64,000 nucleotides of DNA, taken from the NCBI RefSeq assembly GCF_902459725.1, contig NZ_CABPSH010000001.1, forward strand, positions 186,001 to 250,000, in the 5' to 3' direction. Made by a program: the position numbers and the translations under genes. Within the stretch, counting starts at the first letter, position 1. The number at the start of each line of letters is the position of its first letter. Below, one piece after another: positions 56,202 through 64,000 of the stretch. The notes below the pieces were generated by a model. That model worked only from the letters and a program-made list of their open reading frames with translations, searched no databases and was not told where the DNA came from. Origin of the DNA: Pandoraea eparura. GTDB lineage: Bacteria; Pseudomonadota; Gammaproteobacteria; Burkholderiales; Burkholderiaceae.

Positions 56202-56783
56202 CTACTTGCGCGGCACGCGTCCCATCAAAAAGAATTCGTCGTTAGGCCGCATCGAGATGGCATTGGCGATGCGGTTGGACATGCCGAAAAACGCCGTGAT
56301 CGCGGCGATGTCCCAGATGTCCTCATCGTCGAGGCCGTGTCGGCGCAACGCCGCGTAATCGTCGTCGCCGACTTCGTGGGAGCGCTCGCACACTTTCATC
56401 GCGTAACCGAGGATCGCCCGCTGGCGCTCGCTCAGGTCGGCCTTGAGGTAGTTGACGGCCACCTGATCGGCAAGCAACGGCTGCTTTTCATAGATGCGCA
56501 CCAGCGCACCGTGCGCAACGACACAATACAGACACTGATTCACTGCGCTCGTGGCAACCACGATCATCTCGCGTTCGCCTTTGCTGAGATTGCCCGCTTT
56601 GACCATCAGCGCATCGTGATACGCGAAAAATGCGCGGAATTCGTCGGGGCGATGCGCCAGCGTGAGGAACACGTTCGGGATGAAGCCGGCCTTCTCCTGC
56701 ACTTCGTCGATACGTGCGCGAATATCGGCCGGCAACGTGGCAAGGTCGGGCACGGGGAAACGGCTGATCGGCGGCTGACTCAT
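56202..56783 (-). CDS. AhpD-like peroxidase-related enzyme (carboxymuconolactone decarboxylase family)
   Basis: A 193-residue alkylhydroperoxidase D-like protein. The redox motif '[11 protein letters not shown]' contains the CxxC pair and the downstream His of the AhpD active site; '[17 protein letters not shown]' precedes it as in other members. The likely role is peroxide or redox detoxification in the cytoplasm. ATG 56783 has AGAGGA upstream. It lies 57 bases after msbA on the same strand and 31 bases before rfbB, so co-transcription is possible but not required. Confidence 0.88.
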   Translation of the reverse strand: MSQPPISRFPVPDLATLPADIRARIDEVQEKAGFIPNVFLTLAHRPDEFRAFFAYHDALMVKAGNLSKGEREMIVVATSAVNQCLYCVVAHGALVRIYEKQPLLADQVAVNYLKADLSERQRAILGYAMKVCERSHEVGDDDYAALRRHGLDDEDIWDIAAITAFFGMSNRIANAISMRPNDEFFLMGRVPRK

Positions 56784-56840
56784 CGTGATCCTCTTCAAGA
56801 CAGGCGGGTATGGGCTGACGTTCGCGACGCTTCGACGACG

Positions 56841-58592
56841 TCAGGCGTCCTGCTGCTGTGCGTACTGAATGCGGTGCAAATGCGCGTAGAGGCCATTATG
56901 CGCCACCAACGCCTGGTGCGAGCCCTGCTCCACGATGCGCCCGTGCTCGAGCACGACGATGCGATCCGCGCGCTCGATGGTCGAGAGGCGGTGCGCAATC
57001 ACCAGCGTGGTGCGTCCTTCCATCAGCACTTCCAACGCCGCCTGCACGTGACGCTCCGACTCCGAATCCAGCGCGGAGGTCGCTTCGTCCAGAATCAGGA
57101 TCGGCGCATCCTTGTATATCGCGCGCGCGATCGCCAGACGTTGACGCTGACCACCCGACAGACGCATGCCGTTGTCGCCCACGAGCGTCTCGACGCCGTC
57201 TGGCATGGCCGCGACCGCATCGGCCAGATTGGCCGCCCGCAGCGCCGCCTGCACACGCTCGGCGTCGATCTCCTGGCCGTAGGCCACGTTTGCGGCGATG
57301 GTGTCGTTGAACAGCACGACGTCCTGGCTCACGAACGCAATCTGACGACGCAGATCGGCCAGGCGCAGGTCGGTGAGCGGAATGTCGTCGAGCAGGATGC
57401 GGCCACCGGTCGGATCGTAGAAACGCGGCACCAGGTTGACCATCGTCGTCTTGCCGCTGCCGGACGGCCCCACCAGCGCCACCATCTCACCGGGCGCCAC
57501 CTCCAGCGAAATCCTGTCGAGCGTCGGACGCTCGCTGGCACCGTAGTGGAAGCTGACCTGATCGAACGTCACTCGGCCCTTGGCGCGCTCCAGTGTGCGC
57601 TCGCCGCCGGTCGGCTCGACGTCGACGTCCATGACTTCGAAAATCAGCTCGGCGGCCGTCACACCGCGCTGCAGCGGCTGGTTGACGTCCATCAGGTGCT
57701 TGAGCGGGGAGACGACGAGCAGCAGCGCCGTCACGAAGGCCGTAAAGCCGCCCACGGTCATCTCGCCCGACGACGACTCGATCATCGCCACCGTAATGAC
57801 GATGGCCAGCGCCAGCGAGGCAAGGGCCTGTGTCACCGGCTGCGCCAGGCCGCCGGAGACCGTCACGCGCATGGCATAGCCGCGCAGCGTGCTGGTCATC
57901 TTGTCGAAGCGCGACTTTTCATACGCTTCGCCGTTGTGGATCTTAACCACCTTGTAGCCGCCCACCGCTTCTTCGACCACGTAAGACAGCGCGTTGGTCA
58001 GCGTCTGCTGCTCGCGGTTCAGGCGACGCAGGCGACGATTGATCTTGCCGACGAGCCAGCCGATGAACGGCAGAATCACGGCCACGACGAGCGTGAGGCG
58101 CCAGTTCAGGTAGAACAGATAGCCCAGCAGGCCAACGACGGTGAGCGAATCGCGCACGAGCGTGATGAGCACCGTGGTGAGGACGCCGAGCACCTGGTTG
58201 ACTTCGTAGACGAGCGCATTGATGAGCGTGCTCGTCGTCTCGCGTTGAAAGAAGGCGGCCGGCGCATGCAGCAGACGCTCGAACATGCGCACGCGCAGGT
58301 CGAGCAGCACGCGGTTGGACACCCACGAGAGCATGTAGTTGGCCGAATATTGCGCCAGCCCCCGGATGACGGCCAGGCCGATCACGGCGGCGGGCACGTA
58401 CCACAGATTCCACGGATCCTGGCCCGAGAACCCCTTGTCGAGCACCGGCTTGAGCACGGCCGGAATGGCCGCTTCGGTGCCGGCCACGAGCGCCATGGCG
58501 AGAACGGCCAGCAGGCCCATATGCCAATATGGCTGAAGGTAGCCCAGCAGACGTCGAAGAATCGGTCCGACGGGCTTGTGCGGTGCGCTCAT
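56841..58592 (-). CDS. msbA: Lipid A export ABC transporter/permease
   Basis: Flips the lipid A core across the inner membrane with ATP. The 583-residue half-transporter has an N-terminal six-helix domain (about 1-320; MsbA-like '[44 protein letters not shown]') and an ATPase domain with Walker A '[10 protein letters not shown]', signature '[20 protein letters not shown]' and Walker B '[16 protein letters not shown]'. The frame stays open far upstream, antisense to recQ; ATG 58592 is where the family sequence begins. Confidence 0.94.
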   Translation of the reverse strand: MSAPHKPVGPILRRLLGYLQPYWHMGLLAVLAMALVAGTEAAIPAVLKPVLDKGFSGQDPWNLWYVPAAVIGLAVIRGLAQYSANYMLSWVSNRVLLDLRVRMFERLLHAPAAFFQRETTSTLINALVYEVNQVLGVLTTVLITLVRDSLTVVGLLGYLFYLNWRLTLVVAVILPFIGWLVGKINRRLRRLNREQQTLTNALSYVVEEAVGGYKVVKIHNGEAYEKSRFDKMTSTLRGYAMRVTVSGGLAQPVTQALASLALAIVITVAMIESSSGEMTVGGFTAFVTALLLVVSPLKHLMDVNQPLQRGVTAAELIFEVMDVDVEPTGGERTLERAKGRVTFDQVSFHYGASERPTLDRISLEVAPGEMVALVGPSGSGKTTMVNLVPRFYDPTGGRILLDDIPLTDLRLADLRRQIAFVSQDVVLFNDTIAANVAYGQEIDAERVQAALRAANLADAVAAMPDGVETLVGDNGMRLSGGQRQRLAIARAIYKDAPILILDEATSALDSESERHVQAALEVLMEGRTTLVIAHRLSTIERADRIVVLEHGRIVEQGSHQALVAHNGLYAHLHRIQYAQQQDA

Positions 58593-58754
58593 GTAGATGG
58601 GGGACGGCGGAAAAACCGCTATTCTAACGTACCGGCCGGTCTTGCCGGGACACGTCCGAGCCGGGCTCGGACGCCGCCGCGAAATTCGCCACGATGGCCG
58701 CGATCGGAGGGCGATGGTGCGCCGCGGCCGGGGGGAACCGGTATACTCCCGCCC

Positions 58755-60575
58755 ATGGCAAGCGCACTCGAAGTCCTCCGTACCGTATTCGGCTATAACG
58801 CATTCCGTGGCGATCAGGCCGCTATCGTCGACCACGTGGCCGACGGGGGTGACGCGCTCGTGCTGATGCCCACTGGCGGCGGCAAGTCGCTGTGCTACCA
58901 GATCCCCGCGATGCTGCGCCCCGGCCTGGGTATCGTCGTCTCGCCGCTCATTGCGCTCATGCAGGACCAGGTCGATGCCTTGCTGCAAGCGGGGGTGCGC
59001 GCCGCCTATCTGAATTCCAGCCTCGGCTTCGAGGAAGCGCTCGATACCGAGCGCCGCGCCGCCCGCGGCGAACTCGATCTGCTCTACGTGGCGCCCGAGC
59101 GTCTGCTGACCGATCGCTTTCTCGATTTGCTCGACCGCCTGGACGAGCGCGGGCAACTGGCGTTGTTCGCCATCGACGAGGCGCATTGCGTCTCGCAATG
59201 GGGGCATGACTTCCGTCCCGAATACATCCAGCTCTCGGCGCTGCACGAACGTTATCCGCGCGTGCCGCGCATCGCGCTGACCGCCACGGCGGACGGCGCA
59301 ACGCGCGAGGATATTCAGACGCGGCTCGGCCTGACCGAGGCACGGTTGTTCGTCTCCAGCTTCGATCGGCCCAACATTCGCTACGAGATCGTCGATCGCG
59401 ACAATCCCCGCAAGCAGTTGCTCGCCTTTCTGGGGCGGCATCGGGGCGAGGCGGGCATCGTCTATTGCCTGTCGCGCAAGAAAGTGGAAGAAACCGCCGC
59501 CTGGCTCGAGACGCAGGGCATTCCGGCGCTGCCTTATCACGCCGGGCTCGATGCGGACGTGCGCCGCACGCACCAGCAGCGCTTCCTGCGCGAAGAAGGG
59601 CTGGTGATGTCGGCCACGGTCGCGTTCGGCATGGGCATCGACAAGCCCGATGTGCGCTTCGTCGCGCACCTGGATTTACCCAAAAGCCTCGAGGCCTATT
59701 ACCAGGAGACGGGACGCGCAGGGCGCGACGGCGAACCCGCCGAAGCCTGGATGACTTACGGGCTGAACGACGTTGTGGTGCACCGCAGCCGCATCGACGA
59801 GTCGAATGCCCCCGAACAGCAAAAGCGCATCGAACGCCAGAAACTCGATGCCCTGCTCGGCTATTGCGAAGCACCGCGTTGCCGGCGTACCGTGCTGCTG
59901 TCGTACTTCGGCGAGTCGAGCGAGCCGTGCGGCAATTGCGACGTCTGCCTGAATCCGCCCGAAGTGTTCGACGGGACCATCGCCGCCCAGAAGGCGCTCT
60001 CGGCCATTCTGCGTACGGGCCAGCGCTTCGGCGCCGGGCATCTGGTCGATCTGCTGCGCGGGCGCAGCACCGACAAGATTCGTCAGTTCGGGCACGAGGC
60101 CCTGCCGACGTTCGGCGTCGGCGGCGAACTCGACGATCAGGGCTGGCGCGCGGTGTTCCGGCAATTGATCGCGCATGGCATCATCGAGCCCGACAGCAGC
60201 CAGTACGGCGCGCTGACGCTTAACGCCGCGGCACGGCCAGTGCTCAAGGGCGAGACGACACTGTCACTGCGACGCCAGCGGGCCGCCGTCGGCAAGAAGA
60301 GTCGTTTTGCCGGGTACGCGTCGTCGCAAGCCATCGAGCTGGATCCCGCCGATCAGCAATTGTTCGACAAGCTGCGGGCCTGGCGGCAGGACATCGCCAA
60401 GACACAGCAGGTGCCCGCCTACGTTATCCTGCACGACCGTACGCTGCGCGAACTCGCCCAGCGCCGTCCCCGCCATCGGGAAGGGTTGGCCGATATCACC
60501 GGGCTGGGCGAAGCCAAGATCGAACGCTACGGTGAAGCGCTTGTCGAGTTGCTCAACCACGTCGCCAACGCCTGA
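58755..60575 (+). CDS. recQ: ATP-dependent DNA helicase RecQ
   Basis: A 3'-5' DNA helicase in the RecF repair pathway. The 606-residue protein shows motif I '[15 protein letters not shown]', the helicase box '[20 protein letters not shown]', motif VI region '[18 protein letters not shown]', the zinc cysteines in '[23 protein letters not shown]', then RQC and a C-terminal HRDC domain. ATG 58755 starts the family sequence; the open frame continues about 800 codons upstream only as a shadow of msbA and the AhpD-like gene. It is divergent from msbA. Confidence 0.97.
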   Translation: MASALEVLRTVFGYNAFRGDQAAIVDHVADGGDALVLMPTGGGKSLCYQIPAMLRPGLGIVVSPLIALMQDQVDALLQAGVRAAYLNSSLGFEEALDTERRAARGELDLLYVAPERLLTDRFLDLLDRLDERGQLALFAIDEAHCVSQWGHDFRPEYIQLSALHERYPRVPRIALTATADGATREDIQTRLGLTEARLFVSSFDRPNIRYEIVDRDNPRKQLLAFLGRHRGEAGIVYCLSRKKVEETAAWLETQGIPALPYHAGLDADVRRTHQQRFLREEGLVMSATVAFGMGIDKPDVRFVAHLDLPKSLEAYYQETGRAGRDGEPAEAWMTYGLNDVVVHRSRIDESNAPEQQKRIERQKLDALLGYCEAPRCRRTVLLSYFGESSEPCGNCDVCLNPPEVFDGTIAAQKALSAILRTGQRFGAGHLVDLLRGRSTDKIRQFGHEALPTFGVGGELDDQGWRAVFRQLIAHGIIEPDSSQYGALTLNAAARPVLKGETTLSLRRQRAAVGKKSRFAGYASSQAIELDPADQQLFDKLRAWRQDIAKTQQVPAYVILHDRTLRELAQRRPRHREGLADITGLGEAKIERYGEALVELLNHVANA

Positions 60576-60622
60576 TCGCTGCCCGAGTCCGAATTTCGGA
60601 TGCCGCCATTTCGTGAATTGTC

Positions 60623-61405
60623 ATGATGGAAGCCACACCGCCTGTCTCGTCGTCACCGCACCTGCCGCTTACGGTCACGATTCTCACGCGCAACGAGCAC
60701 CACAACATTGCCGAGTGCATCGCGTCGGTGCAATCGCTGGCGTCGCAGATTGTTGTCCTGGACAACGCGAGCACGGATGGCACGGTCGATATCGCCCGCG
60801 CCGCGGGTGCGGAGGTGCACGTCACCGCGGACTGGCCCGGTTTCGGTCCGCAGAAGAATCGCGCCTTGTCGCATGCGACACAGCCCTGGGTGCTGTCGAT
60901 CGACGCCGATGAGCGCGTCACGCCCGAACTGGCGGCCGACATTGCAGCGGCGATTGCCCACGGCGGCCACGCGGGCTACCGCATCCCTCGCCTGTCGCAG
61001 TTCCTCGGACACTGGGTGCGGCATTGCGGCTGGTACCCCGACTACGTGCTGCGACTGTTTCGTCGCGAAGCCGGGCGCTTCTCCGACAACCTTGTGCACG
61101 AGCGCGTGATCGTTGATGGCGAGATCGGGACGCTCGCGCATCACTTGCTGCATTACAGCTATACCGAGGTTCGTCAGATCGAGGACAAGGTTCAGCGGTA
61201 TGCGCGCGCGGGCGCGAAGGAGATGGCGCTGCGCGGCAAACGCGTCTCGCCGCTGAAGCCGTGGGTCAATGGCGGGTGGGCGTTCGTGCGCACTTACCTG
61301 CTGCGCCGAGGGTTTCTCGACGGTGCCACCGGCGCTGCGATTGCGCGGATGAATGCCCGCAGTGCCTTTCTGAAGTACGCGCTGCTGCGACGCGGAGACG
61401 CCTGA
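60623..61405 (+). CDS. Family 2 glycosyltransferase, WaaE/KdtX-like
   Basis: A 260-residue cytoplasmic or membrane-peripheral glycosyltransferase. The GT-A nucleotide-sugar region reads 'TVTILTRNEHHNIAECIASVQSLASQIVVLDNASTDGTVDIARAAGA', with the metal-binding 'LSIDADERVTP' (DxD-like). 'GWYPDYVLRLFRREAGRFSDNLVHERV' is typical of the WaaE branch, which adds glucose to the LPS inner core. Two adjacent ATGs (60623, 60626) are possible starts. It lies 48 bases after recQ and ends before a strong terminator. Confidence 0.87.
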   Translation: MMEATPPVSSSPHLPLTVTILTRNEHHNIAECIASVQSLASQIVVLDNASTDGTVDIARAAGAEVHVTADWPGFGPQKNRALSHATQPWVLSIDADERVTPELAADIAAAIAHGGHAGYRIPRLSQFLGHWVRHCGWYPDYVLRLFRREAGRFSDNLVHERVIVDGEIGTLAHHLLHYSYTEVRQIEDKVQRYARAGAKEMALRGKRVSPLKPWVNGGWAFVRTYLLRRGFLDGATGAAIARMNARSAFLKYALLRRGDA

Positions 61406-61590
61406 TGCAGTCGCAGGTCATCCGCAAATCACGACGTTTTAGGTGCGAAATGTTAATTGCGTAAGTGCGAATGGCGACGGGCTAAGGGCTAAGTGGTAAG
61501 TGCGAAGTCCCAAATGCGACTTGCTACACACAACTATCGAAACGCACAGCGGCCGGTTGCGAACGGCTGACCATGAATCGCTAGCCGCGA

Positions 61591-61625
61591 AAGCAAAACG
61601 GACGCCGAGGGCGTCCGTTTTGCTT
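61591..61625. terminator. Strong bidirectional terminator between two glycosyltransferase genes
   Basis: AAGCAAAACGGACGCC and its reverse complement form a perfect 16-bp stem around a GAG loop; each arm ends in an AT-rich run, giving CGTTTTGCTT on both strands. It ends both convergent genes. The 185 bases before it hold short degenerate repeats and no gene. Confidence 0.93.
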
Positions 61626-61640
61626 CCTCCAACGTCGGCG

Positions 61641-62492
61641 CTACTTGGCGAGTGCCCGCTTCACCCGTGAGCGGAACCGTTCCCAGCGCAGCTTGCCGTC
61701 ATCGACCGGCTCAGGCAGCCGTCCGTCGTTACCTGCCGGCACCGGCTTGCCGCGGCGCAAGTAATAGCGGTCGAAAATGGACTGTGTCACGCCCCACTTG
61801 CGCAGAAACTGCGTGCGGCCGTCGTTCTTCACCACCTTGCCCGTGCTCTTGCACTGAAAGTGGTACACAAGGCTTTCGCCGACACCGACGAACCGACGCG
61901 CGCCCGCCGCCCACATCTTCATCGAGAAGTCGTTGTCGCTGCTCATGCCCGGGCTAAGCTCGGTGCTGTAGCCACCGACGAGAAACCACCAATCGCGGTG
62001 CACGAGCGTCGGCGGCCAGGTCGCGCCGAACCAGTCTGCCTTGCGATAGGTCGGGACAGCGGCGAGCAACCCCGTTTCGTCGAACGTGTCGACATCTCGG
62101 CCGAAGTCCTGCACGAGCACGCACGGATTTCCCGTATCGACCGGCTCGATCATGGTGCCCGAAAGCATGAACGCCTTGTCGGGCATGGCCTCGGCACGTT
62201 CGATCAACGCGCGATCCCACCCGGGGCAGCAATACATGTCGTCGTTCAGATAAACGATGTACTTTTCCCGCGCGAGCGCCGCCGCCTGATTCACGGCGTA
62301 ACAGATGCCGATGTTCTCCGGCGACGCCGTATGCTCGATCCCCTCGGCCCGCACCCAGTCAAGCGACCCGTCCGAGCCGTCGTTCACGTGGACGATGATC
62401 TGGTGCGCATAACTCGAATTCTGGCGAATGCTGCGCACGCAAAGTTGCAGCAAGGCGAGGTTGTTCCAGGTCGGAACGATGATCGAAAACAT
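61641..62492 (-). CDS. Family 2 glycosyltransferase
   Basis: A 283-residue GT-A type glycosyltransferase: 'FSIIVPTWNNLALLQLCVRSIRQNS' opens the domain, 'VHVNDGSDGSLDWV' and 'YIVYLNDDMYCCPGWD' supply the nucleotide-sugar and metal sites, and 'GMSSDNDFSMKMWAAGARRF' resembles the acceptor-side motif of the family. ATG 62492 has AAGGAA upstream; the longer frame adds eight residues. Linkage and substrate cannot be told. With the rfb genes and msbA nearby, an envelope polysaccharide role is likely. Confidence 0.85.
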   Translation of the reverse strand: MFSIIVPTWNNLALLQLCVRSIRQNSSYAHQIIVHVNDGSDGSLDWVRAEGIEHTASPENIGICYAVNQAAALAREKYIVYLNDDMYCCPGWDRALIERAEAMPDKAFMLSGTMIEPVDTGNPCVLVQDFGRDVDTFDETGLLAAVPTYRKADWFGATWPPTLVHRDWWFLVGGYSTELSPGMSSDNDFSMKMWAAGARRFVGVGESLVYHFQCKSTGKVVKNDGRTQFLRKWGVTQSIFDRYYLRRGKPVPAGNDGRLPEPVDDGKLRWERFRSRVKRALAK

Positions 62493-62584
62493 CCGGATTT
62501 CCTTGTTGTGTCGCAAATTGGGCGGTATTGGGCAGCATTGGGCGGCATCGCGCCGTCATGCAACGCCGCGCCGCCTCGCCTGCC

Positions 62585-64000
62585 TCAATAGATGACTTGC
62601 ACCGAATCGGCCGTCAGCCACTGGCGAAGCTCGCCGAGCAGTTCGTCGCCCGGCTGGACCTTCCAGTCGTCGCCCAGTCGCGACTCGCATTCGGCGTCCG
62701 GACGGCGATACACGATGTGCACCGGCAAGCCGTTCTGCTTGTCGTTTTCACCCTCGTCATGGCGTCGGCCGAAGCCGCCGCCCCGTCCTCCCCCGCCGCC
62801 ACCACCGCCGCCATTGAAGCCGCCGCCTCCGCCATGAGAGCCGCCGCCCGCGCCTGCCGTTGCCGCAACGCGGTACATCGTGCAGTGCGGTTGCAACGTC
62901 GCACGTAGACGCGTCCAGTCGGCATTGCCGTTGAACGACAGCTTGAGCGCACGCGCGAAACGCGCACGCGCTCGGCCGAGATCCATCAGGCTTTCCACGG
63001 TGAAGCGCAAGCCACCAGTGAAGCTGTCCGGGCGGGCGTTGCCGTGCACGATCAACAGTTCGTCCTCCTTGAACAAATGCTTGTTCGCTTCGAACTGCTC
63101 GTTGAAGATCGTGACTTCGAGCGTCGCGGTGCCGTCGTCGAGCTGCACGATCAGCATCTTGCCGCGCTGAGTCATCATCGTGCGCATGCTGGAAATCACG
63201 CCGGCAACCAGCCGGTCGCGGCCCTCGGACAAGTCCTTGATGCGCGTACGGACAAAGCGCCGCACTTCCTCCGCGTAGGCGTCGAACATATGCCCCGACA
63301 GGTAGAAGCCGAGCGCCTGCTTCTCCTCCTGCAACTTGCGCTTGTCGGTCCAGGCCGGCTCGTCAGCCAGCTCCAGCGGCGCTTGCAGGCTTTCGTCGCC
63401 CAGATCGAACAGGCTGACCTGATTGGCCGCCGCACTCGCCTGCTCGGCGGCCTCCATCGCCATGGGCACCGACGCCATCAACTGCGCGCGATTGGCGTGA
63501 ATACTGTCGAAAGCTCCGGCACGAATCAGTGCTTCGATGGTGCGACGATTCACCACGCGACGATCGATACGCGCGCAGAAGTCGAATAGATCGGTGAACG
63601 GCTTTCCTTCGCGCGCGCGCAGGATTTCTTCAATGGCCGACTGACCGCTCCCCTTGATCGCGCCCAGACCGTAACGCACAGTCTTCGCGTCGGCCGGCTC
63701 GAACCGGTAGGCCGAGACATTCACGTCGGGCGGCAACACGCCCAGGCCGTTGGCACTGGTCAGGCAGTCTTCGTAGAGAATCTTGACCTTGTCCGTGTCG
63801 TCCATGGCCAAGCTCATGTTGGCGGCCATGAATTCGGCGGGGTGGTGCGCCTTGAGCCACGCGGTGTAATACGCCAGCAGCGCGTAGGCAGCCGCGTGCG
63901 ACTTGTTGAAACCGTAGCCCGCGAACTTCTCCATCAAGTCGAAGATTTCGTCAGACTTCTCGCGCGTCAGGCCATTCGCCGCGGCACCCTGCGCGAAAAT
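62585..64000 (-). CDS. dnaE: DNA polymerase III alpha subunit, C-terminal part (cut by window edge)
   Basis: Replicative DNA polymerase. Only the last 471 residues are present; the frame runs off the right edge (starting 'IFAQGAAANGL'). Visible are 'FAGYGFNKSHAAAYALLAYYTAWLKAHHPAEFMAA', 'LPPDVNVSAYRF', the helix-hairpin-helix region 'YGLGAIKGSGQSAIEEI' and the OB-fold part 'VAGVISSMRTMMTQRGKMLIVQLDDGTATLEVTIF'. An unusual Gly-rich stretch of about 35 residues (62762-62867) lies in the C-terminal domain. The gene is intact as far as seen. Confidence 0.97.
   Translation of the reverse strand: MFAQGAAANGLTREKSDEIFDLMEKFAGYGFNKSHAAAYALLAYYTAWLKAHHPAEFMAANMSLAMDDTDKVKILYEDCLTSANGLGVLPPDVNVSAYRFEPADAKTVRYGLGAIKGSGQSAIEEILRAREGKPFTDLFDFCARIDRRVVNRRTIEALIRAGAFDSIHANRAQLMASVPMAMEAAEQASAAANQVSLFDLGDESLQAPLELADEPAWTDKRKLQEEKQALGFYLSGHMFDAYAEEVRRFVRTRIKDLSEGRDRLVAGVISSMRTMMTQRGKMLIVQLDDGTATLEVTIFNEQFEANKHLFKEDELLIVHGNARPDSFTGGLRFTVESLMDLGRARARFARALKLSFNGNADWTRLRATLQPHCTMYRVAATAGAGGGSHGGGGGFNGGGGGGGGGRGGGFGRRHDEGENDKQNGLPVHIVYRRPDAECESRLGDDWKVQPGDELLGELRQWLTADSVQVIY

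Noticed and set aside
56337-58754. Upstream 800 codons of the open frame that contains recQ
   Set aside because: This part is antisense to the AhpD-like gene and msbA. RecQ family sequence starts only at 58755.
58593-59669. Upstream extension of the msbA frame
   Set aside because: Antisense to recQ; MsbA family sequence begins at 58592.

Overview
The window looks like chromosome of a high-GC beta-proteobacterium of the order Burkholderiales, most likely Burkholderiaceae and probably Pandoraea or a close relative. This is inferred from GC-rich codon use, a Burkholderia-type OmpC porin, and the housekeeping block yebC-purD-hemF-nadD-rsfS-rlmH-maf-rng. No database search was possible, so the genus is an inference.

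Layout. (1) 0.3-9.4 kb: a GntP-type permease, then a cluster closely resembling the cyclohexanone (chn) pathway: an AraC regulator on the plus strand and a minus-strand operon reading esterase/lactonase, Baeyer-Villiger monooxygenase, outer-membrane channel, zinc alcohol dehydrogenase, aldehyde dehydrogenase. Together these would take a cyclic ketone through lactone, hydroxy acid and oxo acid to a dicarboxylic acid. (2) 9.7-14.2 kb: a gene-poor accessory island beside the 3' end of a tRNA-Arg(UCU) gene. It holds two broken IS3-family remnants, a small AlpA/MerR-like DNA-binding protein, two unrecognised genes, a ten-copy 8-bp tandem repeat and several hairpins; no integrase is visible. (3) 14.5-17.6 kb: ornithine aminotransferase, an SMR efflux protein and an AlaC-type aminotransferase.

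(4) 17.6-28.1 kb is the most interesting part. A minus-strand operon (thiolase, acyl-CoA synthetase, two tandem DUF296/PPC proteins) and a plus-strand operon (TRAP binding protein, fused TRAP permease, short-chain dehydrogenase) diverge from one intergenic region. That region holds a -24/-12 sigma-54 promoter on each strand and three 16-bp inverted repeats between them. A sigma-54 activator without the usual sensory domain and a LysR regulator follow. This looks like one uptake-plus-degradation system for an unidentified carboxylate. (5) 28.2-38.3 kb: a porin, a C26-type glutamine hydrolase with a long disordered N-terminus, a DUF1232 protein, quinone oxidoreductase, methylglyoxal synthase, an SDR, uracil phosphoribosyltransferase, an EamA transporter and a HerA-like ATPase.

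(6) 38.4-53.6 kb: the housekeeping block, with an MscS channel placed between purD and hemF and a complete ugpBAEC-ugpQ glycerophosphodiester uptake operon placed between rlmH and maf, ending with a cation-efflux protein. (7) 53.6-64 kb: dTDP-rhamnose genes rfbB-rfbA-rfbC (no rfbD here), an AhpD-like protein, msbA, recQ, two family-2 glycosyltransferases and the 3' part of dnaE, which carries a glycine-rich insert. This end of the window is mostly envelope polysaccharide and DNA maintenance.
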